Below are positions 40,524 through 52,739 of a stretch of DNA of 64,000 nucleotides, piece after piece. The DNA comes from Dioscorea cayenensis subsp. rotundata (Eukaryota > Streptophyta > Magnoliopsida > Dioscoreales > Dioscoreaceae): positions 248,001 through 312,000 of the forward strand of contig NC_052479.1 in the NCBI RefSeq assembly GCF_009730915.1. The letters are read 5' to 3'. The position numbers were made by a program, and so were the translations under genes. How positions within the stretch are numbered: the stretch's first letter is position 1; each line of letters starts with the position of its first letter. Under the pieces are notes generated by a model that saw only the letters and a list, made by a program, of their open reading frames with translations, had not been told where the DNA came from and did not search any database.

Positions 40524-41030
40524 TTTTGTGTTTTTTTTTCTTTTTCTTTTTTTTTTTAAATATAAATGTTTGGTGGTGGTGGTGAAGAGAGTTACTTGGT
40601 GAATAAGTAGTGGGATTTGTGTTTATCAAATAAGATTAATTATATATATATATATATTTTTTAAGACTTTTTGTGCGTGTGGTTATATATGCTTTTTTTT
40701 TTTTAATGGAAAAATATATTATTTTTAAAAGAAAAGATGGATTGAGGTAAAGAAAAATTACATGAATCATTCATTTGGGAATTTTTCTTTTCGACAAGTG
40801 CGCCTCACAGGAGCGATGTAAAGGAATAAAAAGAATAATAGACAGATAGAAAAATACACTATTATAGTGATTTGATGGAGGTTTTATAAATTGGAAGACT
40901 TGAACTTGAATTTTTCTTGAGATGCGAATTTTACATAAATATATATATATATTTGGAAAAACAGTTTTTAATTATATGTTTGTAAAAGCATATGTTTTGG
41001 TTTGTGCACTGGTATTACATTTGTTTATTA

Positions 41031-41276
41031 CTCCTCTGTCGTGGTTAACCGAATCTCACGTACCAATAAAATTAGTTATTTTACTAAATTTTATAAAAAA
41101 TTAGTTATTTTTTCAAAATTATCCTTAATTTATATCTCCACATTTCTCTCATATTTAATTCTAAGAAGAGAATTAAAAAAATGTTAAGAGTAATTTTGAA
41201 AAAAAAAAAATACTTATTAGAAAATGACAGATAAAAAGAAACATGGATTTGTGATAGAAAAAAACTGATAGAGTAG
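41031..41276 (-). mobile_element. Stowaway-like MITE
   Basis: On the minus strand it begins CTCTATCAGTTTTTTTCTAT, includes CACAAATCCATGTTTCTTTT and ends with GTGAGATTCGGTTAACCACG, matching the element at 46376-46655. TA dinucleotides flank it, as for Tc1/mariner MITEs. Confidence 0.75.
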
Positions 41277-41599
41277 AATATTATTTAGAAATGTGAAGTA
41301 ATAAAACTCTTAATCTTTTAAAATGATAAAAACTAAATTAAATAATGTAAAAAAATGTATTTATTGATTAATAAACTATACTAAATCTTATAAACTATTA
41401 TGGTGCGTAATAAAAATTATTGGATCATGTTATTATAGATGATATTAATTGAACTTAAGAAATGAGAAGCCACAGATTATTTTTTCTTTTCTAATTAATA
41501 AACTTTTAAAAACTACTCGTTTTACATGCCATTCAAAGAGTATACGCAATAATAAAAATTAGGGGATCACTCTCGTTTCACATGCCATTCAAATAGTAG

Positions 41600-41843
41600 C
41601 CATGCTGATAGCTTCTCACAGCTCAGTAGACCTGTGCTCTCAAACGGCGACTTTCGTCTACTCAGCTGTTTTATCTTATTTGTGACTTTTTTTTCTCTCT
41701 TTTCCAGTTGTATTTGCCTCACCCATGGTGAAAGTTTCTGTACCTTATTCTTCTGATGTGTTTGTTTTATGTCTGTTTATGTTGGTTCTTTTCAATAAAG
41801 CAGTGGTTTATCAACTTTTTATCAAAAAAATAAAAATAAAAAT
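41600..41843 (+). mobile_element. 5'-truncated LINE-type 3' end
   Basis: The end reads TTCAATAAAGCAGTGGTTTA, a short linker and TATCAAAAAAATAAAAATA. It also has CCTCACCCATGGTGAAAGTT, matching CCTCACCCCTGGTGAGAGTT in the retroposon at 31245-31610. The left boundary is approximate. Confidence 0.6.
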
Positions 41844-42157
41844 ACTATGTCATTGAGAGTGACATCCTTCAATGAGTTTGGCTGGGATCAATACCATATA
41901 ATTTATGGTGTTATTAATTCTCAAAAACAATGACATCAACGACATCAGATACATTTATATATTTAACACAAATGTATTATAAAATTCATTTTATACAGAC
42001 GAAAGGTGAAACAAACATTTAAATCAAAATTAAAAAAAAAAAAAAAATTAACGAAGGGTTATATGCAAAACTTGAATAATCAGGGTGACAAATAATTTCT
42101 CGAATTTTGAGGGGGTAGGAGGTAAAAATCTTCACTAAAGCTCAATACAAATCTAAA

Positions 42158-42323
42158 AGCCCATAATAAATGGGCCGCCAAGTATCCAATCAGCCCACTA
42201 GACCCATCTCTACTACCATCGTGCCCTACTTCGGTCTTCGGCTTCACGTCTTCCTAAAAAGAAAGCTTAGCGTGAACCAGAGCTTCCAAAGCATCCTCTT
42301 GGATCGATCTAGGGCTAGGGTTT
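42158..42323 (+). promoter_or_regulatory. RPN8 proximal promoter: Site II motifs and telo-box
   Basis: AGCCCA (42158), TGGGCC (42171) and AGCCCA (42192) are Site II elements in both orientations. TAGGGTTT (42316-42323) is a telo-box 12 bases before the ATG. This combination is typical of plant proteasome, ribosomal and other growth-linked genes. Activity is inferred. Confidence 0.6.
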
Positions 42324-42334
42324 CTGGGCAAGCA

Positions 42335-45300
42335 ATGGATGTGATAAAAACGCAGCAGATCTCCGCTCGGCCGATCGAGAAGGTGATTGTGCATCCTCTG
42401 GTGCTCCTCAGCATCGTCGACAACTATAATCGCGTCGCACTTGACACCCGCAAGCGCGTCATCGGCGTTCTCCTCGGCACTTCCTTCAAAGGCACCGTCG
42501 ATGTTACCAATAGCTATGCCGGTCTGTTCCCCATCTCTCATATCCCTATTGTTTGATTTCCTTGCGATCAGTGTCTAAAACTTCCGTGAATTCTTTCTAG
42601 AATTGGTTTCTGGAGTCTATCGTTGCAATTGGAAAAGAAATGTTCTCGTTTGCTAACCTATTGGGTTTAGGCAAAATATGTCCTTTTCTTATTGAATTCA
42701 ATTGGGTTTATCTCTGGACGTAGGGTTTCTTTTTGAAATGATTGTTTTTTAGCAGTTTGATATGCTGGATTGATTATGATATGGCCTTGCAATTTAGCCA
42801 CCATATTATGAATTTAGAGTAGCCTTTGGGAAAAGTATGTCCTTACTCACAAATCTGTTCTGCTATCTTAATTGTGCCTGTTGAGGAAAATGGGAAAGAA
42901 ACTTTAGTGAATTTTTTCTAGAATTAGTTTCTAGGATCTATGCTTTTGTGAGCTGTGAAGTTTTTGTTGGTTAAGCTATGACTGAAGTAGGTGTACAAAT
43001 TCTAGACTAGGATTTTGATTAGGCTGCATGATATATCCTTTTTTTTACTAAATTCAACTCGGTTAAGCTCTAGACCTAGGTTTTCTTTGTGGCATGGTCT
43101 TTTAGTTGTTTCATTTGGATGGATTGATTATGATCTGGTCTTAAATTCAAAAGTATGTCCTTACTCACAAATCTGTTTGGTCATGTTAACAGTGCCTTTT
43201 GAGGAGGATGACAAAGATCCGAGCATTTGGTTTCTTGACCATAACTATCATGAATCTATGTTTTCTATGTTCAAGCGAATTAATGGTATGGTCTCTATTC
43301 CATGGTCCATAACTTTGATTATGGGTGTGAATGTTAATTCTTTCTCGGTGATTAAGTTAGTGTATCTTCCTTCCAGCCAAGGAGCATGTTGTTGGGTGGT
43401 ATAGCACTGGACCAAAACTCAAGGAAAATGATTTGGATGTTCATGCATTGTTCCACGAGTAAGATCATGCAAATTTCTTTGTCTTTTGATGATATATCAT
43501 CGTGTTATTTTAATTTGCATGTTTGTAGCCTTACGTTTGAGGCCTCAAAAAAACTTTTGAATGGATTTTCTATGGAGGTTCCTTGTCATGTTCAACAATG
43601 ATTCTATCATTTCTGTAGCCTTCTGTAGATATGAAAACACAAAGCTATAAAGTTCACAATTCCAGATACTTGTTCTTTTTAAATAATATCTATTTTTATA
43701 AAATCTTTAACTCATAATGAAGATGTTCTCTAGGTGCTCATCAGTTAAACTGCACGTGTATCATAATAATGAATAATAACTTTCTTTCTATTAAGAGGAG
43801 AGAGTGTTGTAGTCGTCACTCTCATGATTACTTAGAATTGTATGTGGCCTCAAATGAATGGTTGAAAGCTTACTCATCATCCAATTACTTGGTGATGTTG
43901 CCCCTCTCCATTCATCTTCTAATTTGTGCTCCCTTTATTGCAGTTATGTTCCTAATCCTGTCTTGGTCATTATTGATGTCCAACCCAAGGAGTTGGGAAT
44001 ACCTACTAAAGCGTACTACGCAATAGAAGAGGTCAAAGAAGTAAGTATATCTAATGTTTGCAGCTGTGCTGTAACTTTAACTGTAATGGAGATGTAGGTT
44101 GATCTTGGCAATTATTGTCGCAGAATGCTACTCAGAAAAGTCAGAGGGTGTTTGTGCATGTCCCTTCAGAGATTGCAGCACATGAAGTTGAAGAGATTGG
44201 TACATCCACTTTAAGAATCCATGGATTTTAGAGTTTCCTAACTTCCTAGAGTGGCTCTCAATTGGCAATTTGTTTCCCTTTATAATCTTAAATTGTTTTT
44301 TAGTCAAGCATCATGTGAGAATTTTTATTTGTTTTTTTTGACAAATTCAAAGTTTGGGGTGTAATATTTTCTCATAATTGGTTTTGCAGGGGTGGAACAT
44401 TTACTGAGGGATGTCAAAGATACAACTATTAGCACTCTTGCAACAGAGGTCCTACTTCTTTCCCTTCCTTATGAAGTCCTGTTGATGGTGCTGCATTTAA
44501 TAGGTCTGTACTTTGTAGCTTTAATTTCTTTATTGAATCAGGTCACCAGCAAACTTGCTGCCTTGAAGGGGCTGGATGCAAGACTACGTGAGATCCGTGG
44601 TTATCTTGATCTTGTAGTTGATGGAAAGCTTCCTCTAAATCATGAAATTTTGTACCATTTGCAGGTATTACATTCACTATAAATGTTTTTATACATCTGC
44701 AAAAGTTATCATGATTATAGTTTGAACAGCAGTTTTGGTAATCTAGAAACTGTGCAAGATGATTAGACTTGAATGGGTTCTAACTGGGCATGGTATTCTT
44801 GTAAGAATAATATTCAGCAAATTCTAAAGAGCATGGCTTTATTTCCAAGTTGGCTTCCTTTTTTTCCAAAAAGAATCATTATACATCTATTCTCTTAGGT
44901 AGTCAACCTTGGCTATAATGCTAGTTCATGTTTGCAAGTGCCATCATCACTGGGTGTTTGAAAATAAAATGTCTTATTGTTGTTTGAAAATATAATGCCT
45001 TACTGTTCAATGAGATATTTTCTGGTTTTCTGGTTTTTAATTTTCATTCCATTGGCAGCTTACCTATGTTTTATGATTATTCTTTTCTTGTTCTTTTTGG
45101 GTGCAGGATGTATTTAATCTACTTCCAAACCTTAATGTGAATGAGCTAATCAAGGCCTTTTCAGGTAATTTCATTTGACTTGACTATATTGGAAGACAGA
45201 AAATGTTCTGACCCTCACCCAACTCTATGCTTTGCTGTTATTTGGTCTAAATTCATGTTTGCACTGTGCAGTGAAAACCAATGACATGATGTTGGTTATC

Positions 45301-45849
45301 TACCTATCGTCTCTCATCCGGAGTGTCATTGCACTTCACAATCTGATAAACAACAAAGTAAGCTCTTACTTATTTGATGTATTATCAAATAATTTATGTG
45401 TGGCACCTATATGAGTGTCATTATGCCGGACTTTGACTGGATTATATATATATTTTGGAAGCTCTCTGATTTTCTCTGAACTTCGCTATATGGGAGAGAC
45501 TAGATGAATGACTACAAATAAGTCATATGGAAACAAATAACATCACAACTACTGTATCACAATTTTCTTTTTGGATGCATGAATTGCTGAAAAATTTCGC
45601 CTCGACTTACATTTACCTGAGATATGTGCCCCGTTCGCCCACCTATTACTGAAATGCTGCTAGTGTCTTTTGTGCTTTACATTTTGTTCGATTAAGCCAT
45701 TGAATACCGGATAATCTTTCTGACCAAGCTCAGCCATTATCAATGCGAAAATTTAAGTTGTCTTGTTTCTATGTCAGGTCCTAAATAAGGAACATGAGAA
45801 AGCTGAAGATGCCAAATCAGCAGCTGTACCGGCTACAGCCGGGAGCTAG
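42335..45849 (+). CDS. RPN8: 26S proteasome non-ATPase regulatory subunit RPN8 (MPN-domain, PSMD7 orthologue)
   Basis: Lid subunit of the 19S particle that pairs with the deubiquitylase RPN11. Ten exons: 42335-42521, 43193-43285, 43377-43458, 43944-44040, 44124-44199, 44390-44448, 44542-44664, 45107-45164, 45272-45357 and 45778-45849. They give 310 aa with matching phases. The MPN domain spans about residues 12-150 ([17 protein letters not shown]...[13 protein letters not shown]). It lacks the HxH part of the JAMM zinc site, as expected for the inactive RPN8 partner. The C-terminal half has the conserved [19 protein letters not shown] and [13 protein letters not shown], then the helical bundle that enters the lid core. 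The tail [19 protein letters not shown] is the variable end. Intron 1 contains an old 320-bp tandem duplication. The gene looks fully functional. Confidence 0.98.
42570..43210. repeat. About 320-bp tandem duplication in RPN8 intron 1
   Basis: GTGAATTCTTTCTAGAATTG (42586) recurs as a near copy at 42907, and AAGTATGTCCTTACTCACAA at 42833 recurs at 43151. The second unit runs into the true exon 2 acceptor. The first unit ends in a decoy copy of the exon 2 start whose AG is now TG. Confidence 0.8.
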
Positions 45850-46375
45850 GATCATTTGGACTCCGGCTTGGCATCAGCATCAGCATCATCTTTGCACCAG
45901 AGGACTTTGAACTAATGTCTCTTAGGTTTCTCCTGCCAAATGACCTTTTTGTATACATTATTCAAAGCATACGGCTTAGTGACATTCCAGTGGATCTTTA
46001 CAATCATATACTGTTGTTTAAACTGCACCTGATTTCTTTCTAGCAGTCATTCAAGTTGTTTTGTTCGGTAGTATTTGTTTACTCAATCAGGCATCAATTC
46101 ATTCCTGGAATGCTGGAGGTGATTTAATTCATCCATAAGTTTGGCTCTTGCACTGGTTAATTGTTTACAAAGTACTGTCTTATCTCTTGTGCCTAACACT
46201 CTCAATGAATTCAATGTGCTATGTCTCCTTTGTTTTTTAATTGTTATTTCTAATGAATGACCTCTATTTCCTCACCTTCCTTTCCAAAGGAGTAATTAAG
46301 GAAAAAAATAGCCCAGAAAAACTATATTATGGTAAATTTAATGTATGAAATTTCAAGATATTCTCAAACCCTATA

Positions 46376-46655
46376 CTCCCTTCATTATTTTTTATCTGTC
46401 ACAAATCTATGTTTTTTTTTTATCTATTATTTTTTAATATAAAAAAGTATTTATTTATTTTTTTTTTTCAAAATTACCTTTTAACACTCTATTCAATTTT
46501 TTTTTTTGGAATTAAATATCATAGAAAAATGGAAAATATAAATTAGGGGTAATTTTAGAAAGTTAGTTATTTTTTTAAAAAAGTTTGTAAAATAACTAAG
46601 TTTCTTGTTATGTGAGATTCAGTTAACCATGATAGATAAAAAAGAATGGAGGAAG
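46376..46655 (+). mobile_element. Stowaway-like MITE, best-preserved copy
   Basis: Terminal inverted repeats: the left end CTCCCTTCATTATTTTTTAT and, on the minus strand, the right end CTTCCTCCATTCTTTTTTAT. TA target duplications sit on both sides. Length is 280 bp with no coding capacity. Confidence 0.85.
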
Positions 46656-46704
46656 TATTATAAAAAAAAAAAAATAAATATCAAACTATGAAGTTAATTT
46701 AATC

Positions 46705-46985
46705 AATTTTTTTTTTTTTAAAAGAACCCCAGGGCGCTATTTTATTGAAAAAAGAAAGAAAGGAAACCGTGGGGAAACCAAAACTACAAGAAACAGGAAT
46801 CGTGAAAAACTAAAATACAAATCCTGAATCAGTGAAAGTCTTCATTAACCAATGAGATAATTCTCTTCCAAACAAGAAGAGGTTGAGGGCTGAGTAATTG
46901 AATCCAAGTGTAGCAAGAGAGGTTACAGGAAGCATCCAAGACCCCGGTATACAATGAATGTCAGGTGATCGTGAATGTTCAAAAG
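46705..46985 (-). mobile_element. Poly(A)-tailed retroposon fragment upstream of TRM7
   Basis: On the minus strand it ends TTCAATAAAATAGCGCCCTG, then GGGTTCTTTT and a run of 13-14 A. This has the form of a 5'-truncated non-LTR (LINE-type) 3' end, a family different from the tails at 31.6, 41.8 and 56.8 kb. The left boundary on its own strand is approximate and sits close to the TRM7 leader. Confidence 0.55.
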
Positions 46986-47172
46986 AGACTTGAATAGTTA
47001 TTCGGGTGAGATCCGATATCCGGATCCGAAAACTCGACTCTAATCGGATCCGGGTTCTTCTCTATCGGGTGCGGAGTAAGAGTCCGAATCGCTTCGGTCG
47101 CCGCCTTTATAAACCAAACGACCCCGCGGGATGCTCCCTTTGTCTTCTCTTTTCCTGGATTTCTCGTAGGGA

Positions 47173-50100
47173 ATGGGGAAAGCTTCCAAAGATAAGAGGG
47201 TAATCCTTCTAAATATTCGCAAATTTTTGTTGAGAATTCCTGTTCTTCTTTGTTTTCGCTATGTTTTGATCCTATTATGGTCGGGACTTGTGCAGGATAT
47301 CTACTACCGCAAAGCTAAAGAGGAGGGATGGCGAGCGCGGAGTGCTTTCAAGCTTCTTCAAATCGATGAGGAGTTCGATATCTTCAGAGGTGATGCTCAT
47401 AATCAGAGGCATTTTTCATTATCAATAGGTTCCGTGCTCGATGTTGGAAAAAGGTTGGATTTTTGCCTGCAGGAGTGAAGCGAGCTGTTGATCTCTGCGC
47501 AGCTCCTGGTAGCTGGAGTCAGGTGAGATATCTTCACATTGGTGCACTATTTTTCTTTGATTCATATTGTCTCCTTAAATTCGAAATAAAAAAAAATAAT
47601 TAATTGCAGGTGTTGAGCCGAAAGCTATATGTTCCTGCTAAATCGTCACCAGAGAGCAGGTAAATCGTGCTGCTTTGTGTGATTGTTTATTGCCTTTTTG
47701 TTATTCTAATTCATTCATGACTAATGACCAGCCATTTTTAGCTATGTGTTTTTGTTTCTCGCTTGTGTTTTCAGTTGAAAGTGTACTTTAATTTAAGATT
47801 GCTTATTTGTTGAAATGAGGGCCTGTTAAATTTTTAGAGCCTTCGATTTTATTGATTGTGATAAAATGTTACAATCATGTGAACTGTTGTAACTTCATAT
47901 TCAGTGAAGTTGTAGCTTATTCGTAGTTCCTCTTAAATGTTTTCTGCAGAGATGGTGATCTTCCTCTTATTGTTGCAATTGATTTGCAACCCATGGCCCC
48001 AATAGACGGTGTTATACAAGTCCAGGGTGATATCACCAATGCTCGAACAGCTGAAGTGGTAACTTCTATATTATCTTTATCTCATAAATGAAGCTAGAAG
48101 CAAACATGACAGTTCTCTGTTGTGTTTACACTGCAGTTAAGATATTTTTAGATCAGGTGCTACTGGACTTTCTGAAACTGAATGGAAACTTTGGTTATTG
48201 TGTTAGCAAACTACAAGTAGACACTAACTTTGTTTTGTTTGAACATCTTGGATTTTGTTATCTATTAACCCAGGTTTCCTGTTTCTGCAATTTCCTTGAA
48301 GTAGGTAGGATATTACAGTTTCCTTACCACTTTCCAAGTTCATGTTTCAAAATGGCATGCTTCAATTTGTATTTCTTTTCTGCTAGCCATTTATTCTGAT
48401 TGTTGTCATTTGTTCAAAAGATGTTTCCTATTGATTACTAGGCATTATGAAAAATTTGTGTATCTGACTGGAAACTAATCTTATTTAGGTCATCAAGCAT
48501 TTTGATGGATGCAAAGCTGACTTGGTTGTCTGTGATGGTGCTCCTGACGGTGAGATGATTAGATAAGATGAATTCTCCTCCATTTTCTATTTCTGCCTCA
48601 AAATGTTTCATATTAGCAATCACTGAACATCTTATCTTAAGGATGGTTTATTTCTCTGCTGCAGTCACAGGACTTCATGATATGGATGAATTTGTTCAGT
48701 CGCAACTTATATTGGCAGTAAGCCTTTCTTTTCTTCTTGATGCATGTGATGAATCATGATTCCTCAGGAGTTTATTTTAGAGTCAATAGCAAAAGGTGGT
48801 ATAGAATTTTTGGATAGGCTTGACGAAAGTGTGCCCACGAACATTACAATAAAACAAATGCTGGCACTTCAAGAAATGCCAATAAAGACGTGTCTGTGCT
48901 CAAATTTACTGCTGATATTCATTTGATGATCTTGTGTAGGCGCTAACAATTGTTACTCATGTGCTTCGAGTTGGTGGAAAATTTGTGGCTAAGATTTTCC
49001 GAGGGAAGGATACAAGCTTACTCTATTCTCAAGTAAGATGATCTGTTCTTATATGCTACTTGATCGGTAACAATCAATCGATCCTGTTCATTACAATTCC
49101 GTAACTTGTTGTCATTGTTTCTTTCTTTCTTTTGTGTGTGTGCGCGCGTGCTTGGATAACTTATTGGAAAATAGGTTGTGCTTATTTTTTGCACCCATGG
49201 AGAATGTAGACTTGTGCTTGATTATAGAGACCCAACTGACCTTCGGAGCTGATGAATCAGAATTTCCAAACTTTGTATATGTCGTGTCTGGGTGAAAATC
49301 TCTATTTAGAAGCTTATTTCCTGCTCCTGCAAATATGGAGTGCATTGGGCCCACTTTTGCCATTATTTCCAACTTTCTAATATATGCCTTTCGACTTCTA
49401 TAACAGGGAAACCCTGTAAATGCTAATGTTTGGTGTTCCTTGTACTGTAAATGGATTTCTAAAATTACCCACATATTGAAATTATTTTTTGGTGTCTGAA
49501 GATATATGTGGATGATGCATCATACGCAATAAAATGCTTATGATTGGCTTTTCTTTAATTTCTTTTTAAATTCCGCTGTCAAGCTGTGTCAAAAAATCAT
49601 GGTATCTATTCTCTTGTGATTGAGATCTTGAGAACTCTGTGTTAATATTTCACTGCTTTGTAATTTGGTACCCTTTTCTTTTCAGCTAAAACTATTCTTT
49701 CCTAATGTGACATTTGCAAAACCAAAGAGTAGCCGCAACTCAAGTATTGGTAAGTCTCTGAGTACTTTTCATGTTTTAGAAATTAGTTCTTAAGTTTTAT
49801 ATGGTTCATGCGTTTTCACTACTGTACAGACTTTGTTTGACAGTGCGCTTAAGTGTACTTGAACATAAAATTGGTTGGTAGGAATTTGGGAATTTTGTAT
49901 CTCAGACACTCTTGCATAATGTGAAGTTAATCAAAACATTTTTGCCCTTTTAATCATGGGCATCCCTTGGAAATTTGCACATATGAAGAAATATTATATG
50001 CATAGAGATGTCAATAATTTATTTCAGAAATTTCTTTTATTTACATGTGTTGGAACTAAAATTGCTTCAAATATATTAAACCAAGCTTTTCATTATCCCC

Positions 50101-50712
50101 AAGTAGTTTTTCTTATGTTTTTATTTTAGGCATTCTTTAAAGTGAGCTCTTAATTGATTGTTCTTTTGGATCTCAGAGGCATTTGCAGTTTGTGAGAATT
50201 ATTCCCCGCCTGAAGGATTTAATCAGAAAGATCTATACCACCTACTGGAGAAAGTGGGCACCCCTTGTGGAAGTGATAATTTAGGTGTGTGTTACCATCA
50301 CTCTACCCCATGTTTATCATGCCTAAACCTGGAGCTATTACCCTTTAAATGAATCCCCATTTTTAATGTCAAAAAAGTTTCATGCTTTTGAGGAAATTGC
50401 GGCAGTATCAAAATTCCTTTTTATGTGACTGTCAATCTTAGTTTCTTTTTGACTGTGCTGCTTTCTTGACCAGATTGTAGTAGTGGGTGGTTAGAGGGGG
50501 CAAACAAGGTGTACATTCCATTCTTAGCTTGTGGAGATCTTAATGGCTATGATTCTGACCGTTCATATCCACTTCCGAGTTCGGTGAATGGCAGTTCATA
50601 CCAAAGCTTGGATCCAGTGCAGCCCCCAATTGCTCCTCCTTATAAAACAGCCATTGAACTGAAGAAAGCTTCCAGCCATGGTATTGTAGACATTGAGAAA
50701 CTCTCTCTTTGA
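47173..50712 (+). CDS. TRM7: TRM7/FTSJ1-type tRNA 2'-O-ribose methyltransferase
   Basis: Methylates ribose 2'-OH of anticodon-loop nucleotides (positions 32 and 34 in known orthologues) using SAM, with separate partner proteins for each site. Eleven exons: 47173-47199, 47296-47389, 47473-47522, 47610-47659, 47950-48058, 48489-48549, 48665-48717, 48940-49032, 49686-49749, 50177-50284 and 50474-50712. They give 315 aa. The RrmJ-fold catalytic tetrad is intact: K28 (RSAFKLLQ), D126 (VVCDGAPD), K166 (GGKFVAKIF) and E201 (SRNSSIEAF). The SAM-binding motif is [13 protein letters not shown] (45-57). The start [20 protein letters not shown] is nearly invariant in the family. The C-terminal extension after residue 236 carries the plant-typical [20 protein letters not shown]. 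Complete and likely functional. Confidence 0.97.
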
Positions 50713-51071
50713 TTTCATGACCCTTGTGTACTCTTATTTCAATATTTTGAAGACTCTTTGAGAGTTTCGTGTCATGAACTAGTTTAGTTGCTCATTGAGA
50801 ATCATGCAATGATGCAAATGGTTATATTACTTTTTAGGAGAACTATGAAAAACCATGCATGCTTTTGCTCGATGATGCGTTATCGGAATATATTTCTTGC
50901 TTCCTATTCTAAATTGCGTGACACTTTGATGTTTAGAAGATCATTTTATAGATAGTACACAAAGATGGAGTAAAGACATGATTGTCATGAATCTTTCTCA
51001 GAATATTTAGCTTTGCATGAACAACAATTCCGGTTGAACTAAACATATACATATTCCGATCAAGAAAAAAA
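50713..51071. other. Convergent 3' spacer between TRM7 and the JOSEPHIN-like gene
   Basis: Only 359 bases separate the two stop codons. AT-rich, with no other feature seen. Confidence 0.75.
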
Positions 51072-51431
51072 CTAGAATGACTTCCTGTAAGAGTTAATGA
51101 ACTCTATGCAGTCATCAATTGCTTCACTCCTGTAATGATCTCCGGCAGCAGAATATCTCCGGGGAGCCACCTCCAAAGTACAACCTCTAGCTGAAGCCTT
51201 CCGTCTGGTCTTGGAAAACCGACGGAATACATTCACCACGTTACTTCCGACACGGCACAAGAATCTCATGGGTGATGATGCACCATTCCCTCTAGAACCA
51301 AAGCCTCTACCAATCAGCCTTTCATTCCTCGGCGTCATCGAACCTACATCAGAGTTATACATGAAAGATATCATCGGCTTCTCGTAGATGTCCGGGCTGA
51401 AGTTGACCCTCTTACTCCCCTTCCTCAACAT
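51072..51431 (-). CDS. Small basic JOSEPHIN-like plant protein (119 aa)
   Basis: Intronless frame starting MLRKGSKRVNFSPDIYEKP. It has a basic middle segment (MRFLCRVGSNVVNVFRRFSK, then TRRKAS) and ends DHYRSEAIDDCIEFINSYRK plus SF. The terminal block (SH/Y-R-xEA-V/I-xDCIEFINS) matches what I remember of plant proteins annotated as JOSEPHIN-like. Those lack the Josephin catalytic triad, so no protease role is claimed. The frame is open further upstream to 51623, but that part is hydrophobic low-complexity sequence and probably leader, so the ATG at 51431 was chosen. Function unknown; expression plausible. Confidence 0.75.
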   Translation of the reverse strand: MLRKGSKRVNFSPDIYEKPMISFMYNSDVGSMTPRNERLIGRGFGSRGNGASSPMRFLCRVGSNVVNVFRRFSKTRRKASARGCTLEVAPRRYSAAGDHYRSEAIDDCIEFINSYRKSF

Positions 51432-52739
51432 CTTTGATGCAACAACAACAACAAGAGTAACAGGGAAATGCAAGCAAGAAATGGGTGCATTTATTGGAAG
51501 AAAGAATTGAAATACGCCAAGAATATAAAGAAAAAGAGGAAAAGAAAAAGTGTGTTGTGTTGGAATAAGGAAGGGCAAGTGAGTAAAGATGGTCTTTGTG
51601 ATGCTGGTGGGCTCCCGAGGCATATGGTTGACAATTGAATTGATGACTAAACATGGTATGAGAATGAGAACTATATATATATATAGATATATATTTATAT
51701 TTTTTATTATTATTAGGATGGTGATAAATTGGTGTCTGATAAAGAAAATTCCTCAATCTTTATATTGTTGGATTTTAGTGAGAATCTCTGGGCATTGAAG
51801 CAATCGAGAGTTGATTGGAGGACATCTCATCTCATTCTCACCAGCGTTGCTTTTGAGGATTTGTTCTATATTTCAGCATCTCTTTTTTTTTAAAATTTTT
51901 ATTTTTATTTTTTGAAGAATAAACATTGATTGGATTTCAGTTGTTAATGCAAAATTTATTAAAGGAAATATATTCGCTTGTTTGTAGCATTCTGTTTTTG
52001 CAAAGAAAAAATGAAGTTATATTAATTATAATAATAGCTTATAAATTATATTTAGTGGTTGATGCACCATGGTTGGGGAATCATTGTGTGTGCCGTGCCT
52101 ACTTTTTTATTTTTTCCTCCGTATAATAATAATAATAATAATAATAATCTTATTTTTAAAATAAATTAATCGGTTTGATGGCAATTGTTCCGAGGTTGGT
52201 TGATCCGACAAAGATAATGATTGTTTTGATATAATGGTTGCTTTATAACCCGAATTAACTTTTATAAAACTATATATATATATATATTTGAAAAATAAAA
52301 ATATATTTTTAGCCTTTCATTCATTTTTTTTATTCGACATACATGTTACGTGGCTTAATGATCCCTTAGAGATTTATTAATTCGGTCAAACATCACATAA
52401 GGAAATTAGAATTATCAATTAGCTGCCCTCTGCACAATACACAGTACTTTAACAATATTGCTAATCTAGAGATTCAACCCCGGATCAGCCCATTCACTGT
52501 TCTAGTAATATATCACTATACTGAGTGGTGGTGGTTGTTGTTTAAATTATTCTAATTTTTATATGATTATTTGTAATCAGAAAAAAAATATAGATAATAA
52601 AACATTTTGCAGGGGTATGCAATATTTTTAAATGATTTATAGATTTAAGTTTAATCTGAAAACATATAAATAAATAAAACATTTTGCAGGGGTATGGAAG
52701 CAATTTTCAAAAAAAGAAAAAAAGAAAAGCGAAACCACT
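51432..52739. other. Intergenic upstream of the JOSEPHIN-like and FolB genes
   Basis: Divergent promoter region. It contains TA and ATA microsatellites (51672-51694, 52127-52148, 52270-52287) and dispersed repeat copy 2 (listed). The word ATAAAACATTTTGCAGGGGTATG occurs twice (about 52598 and 52675), a short direct repeat. Confidence 0.65.
52345..52530. repeat. Dispersed repeat, copy 2
   Basis: Same family and orientation as 3062-3300: it starts GTGGCTTAATGATCCCTTAG, continues TTTATTAATTCGGTCAAACA and ends near GATCAGCCCATTCACTGTTC. Poorly conserved in the middle. Confidence 0.5.

Larger units (their letters stand above)
40524..42157. other. Intergenic with MITE and LINE tail
   Basis: AT-rich spacer with the lectin 3' UTR, a MITE, a LINE-type 3' end and a short direct repeat (CATGCCATTCAAAGAGTA near 41526 and CATGCCATTCAAATAGTA near 41582). 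No gene seen. Confidence 0.7.
45850..47172. other. Spacer between RPN8 and TRM7
   Basis: RPN8 3' UTR, then a MITE and a minus-strand retroposon, then about 190 bases of TRM7 promoter and leader. No additional gene. Confidence 0.75.

Noticed and set aside
51432-51623. N-terminal extension of the JOSEPHIN-like protein
   Set aside because: Hydrophobic low-complexity translation of pyrimidine-rich leader, with no conserved residues.
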